Of a stretch of DNA of 35,246 nucleotides, positions 35,129 through 35,246 are shown one piece after another. Each line of letters begins with the position of its first letter. Within the stretch, counting starts at the first letter, position 1. The stretch comes from Mesobacillus subterraneus. GTDB lineage: Bacteria; Bacillota; Bacilli; Bacillales; Cytobacillaceae. Below the pieces are notes generated by a model. The model searched no databases, was not told where the DNA came from, and worked only from the letters and a program-made list of their open reading frames with translations. Both the position numbers and the translations under genes were made by a program. Location: NCBI RefSeq assembly GCF_000934845.1, contig NZ_JXIQ01000100.1, positions 1-35,246 on the forward strand, read 5' to 3'.

Positions 35129-35246
35129 AGCAAAATCAGCTACGCCATTTTTATCAAAAAGGAAGGCCGGAACAGGTGAGGCCACTGAAAATCTGCCGAT
35201 TTTTAAGATTTTCTAGAAAATCCAAACGAAAAGAACCGATTCACTT

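Noticed and set aside
35114-35185. Minus-strand frame reading FLFDKNGVADFAKKVV after rsiX
   Set aside because: It looks protein-like but runs into antisense of rsiX, starts at GTG without a ribosome binding site, and the window ends too soon to test it.

Overview
The window is about 35 kb of chromosome from an endospore-forming Bacillaceae. I infer a Bacillus-like genus outside the B. subtilis group. Nearly every gene has a clear B. subtilis counterpart in the same order: yqkE, yqkF, mciZ, nudF, spoIIM, fur, yqzK, xerD, drm, punA, dacF, spoIIA operon, spoVA operon, lysA, ribT, ypuF, scpAB, ypuI, dacB, spmAB, rluB, resABC, resDE, sigX and rsiX. I see no rRNA, tRNA, insertion sequence, prophage or CRISPR.

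Layout. 1-1414 holds a two-subunit 3-oxoacid CoA-transferase (scoAB). 1531-3097 has yqkE, a GrpB/UPF0157 gene and an unrecognised membrane protein with a ZIP-like motif. On the minus strand, 3159-4278 carries an aldo/keto reductase (yqkF) and the 48-residue FtsZ inhibitor gene mciZ, divergent from nudF. 5001-7481 is spoIIM, fur, yqzK and xerD. 7723-11084 is a nucleoside salvage operon (drm, punA, pdp). 11209-14082 is the forespore-commitment block: dacF, then spoIIAA-spoIIAB-sigF. 14083-14878 has no gene and is mostly a tandem array of twelve 52-bp units. 14879-17997 is a shortened spoVA operon. 18160-21034 contains lysA, a 31-codon membrane-peptide ORF, ribT, ypuF (minus) and a YjcZ-type 31-aa gene (minus). 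21224-23686 has scpA, scpB, an unrecognised gene and ypuI. 23836-27083 has dacB, spmA, spmB and rluB. 27147-33132 is the cytochrome c maturation and respiration-control cluster resABC/resDE. 33355-35113 is the ECF sigma factor sigX with its anti-sigma gene.

The genes form a few linked programmes: sporulation commitment and morphogenesis (spoIIM, mciZ, dacF, spoIIA, spoVA, dacB, spmAB), chromosome handling (xerD, scpAB), nucleoside use as carbon source (drm-punA-pdp), and redox/cytochrome biogenesis (res). Promoter-like sequences for SigA, SigE, SigF, SigG, SigH, SigK and an ECF sigma factor can be read upstream of the expected genes.

The observations most worth a second look are the 52-bp array placed exactly between the sigF terminator and the spoVA promoter, the absence of spoVAC, spoVAD and spoVAEb from the spoVA operon, small genes that annotation usually misses (mciZ, the 31-codon ORF after lysA, the YjcZ-type peptide), a second ~21-bp periodic element overlapping the spoIIA SigH promoter, and several unexplained dyads in leader regions. 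I did not find a convincing new multi-gene system.
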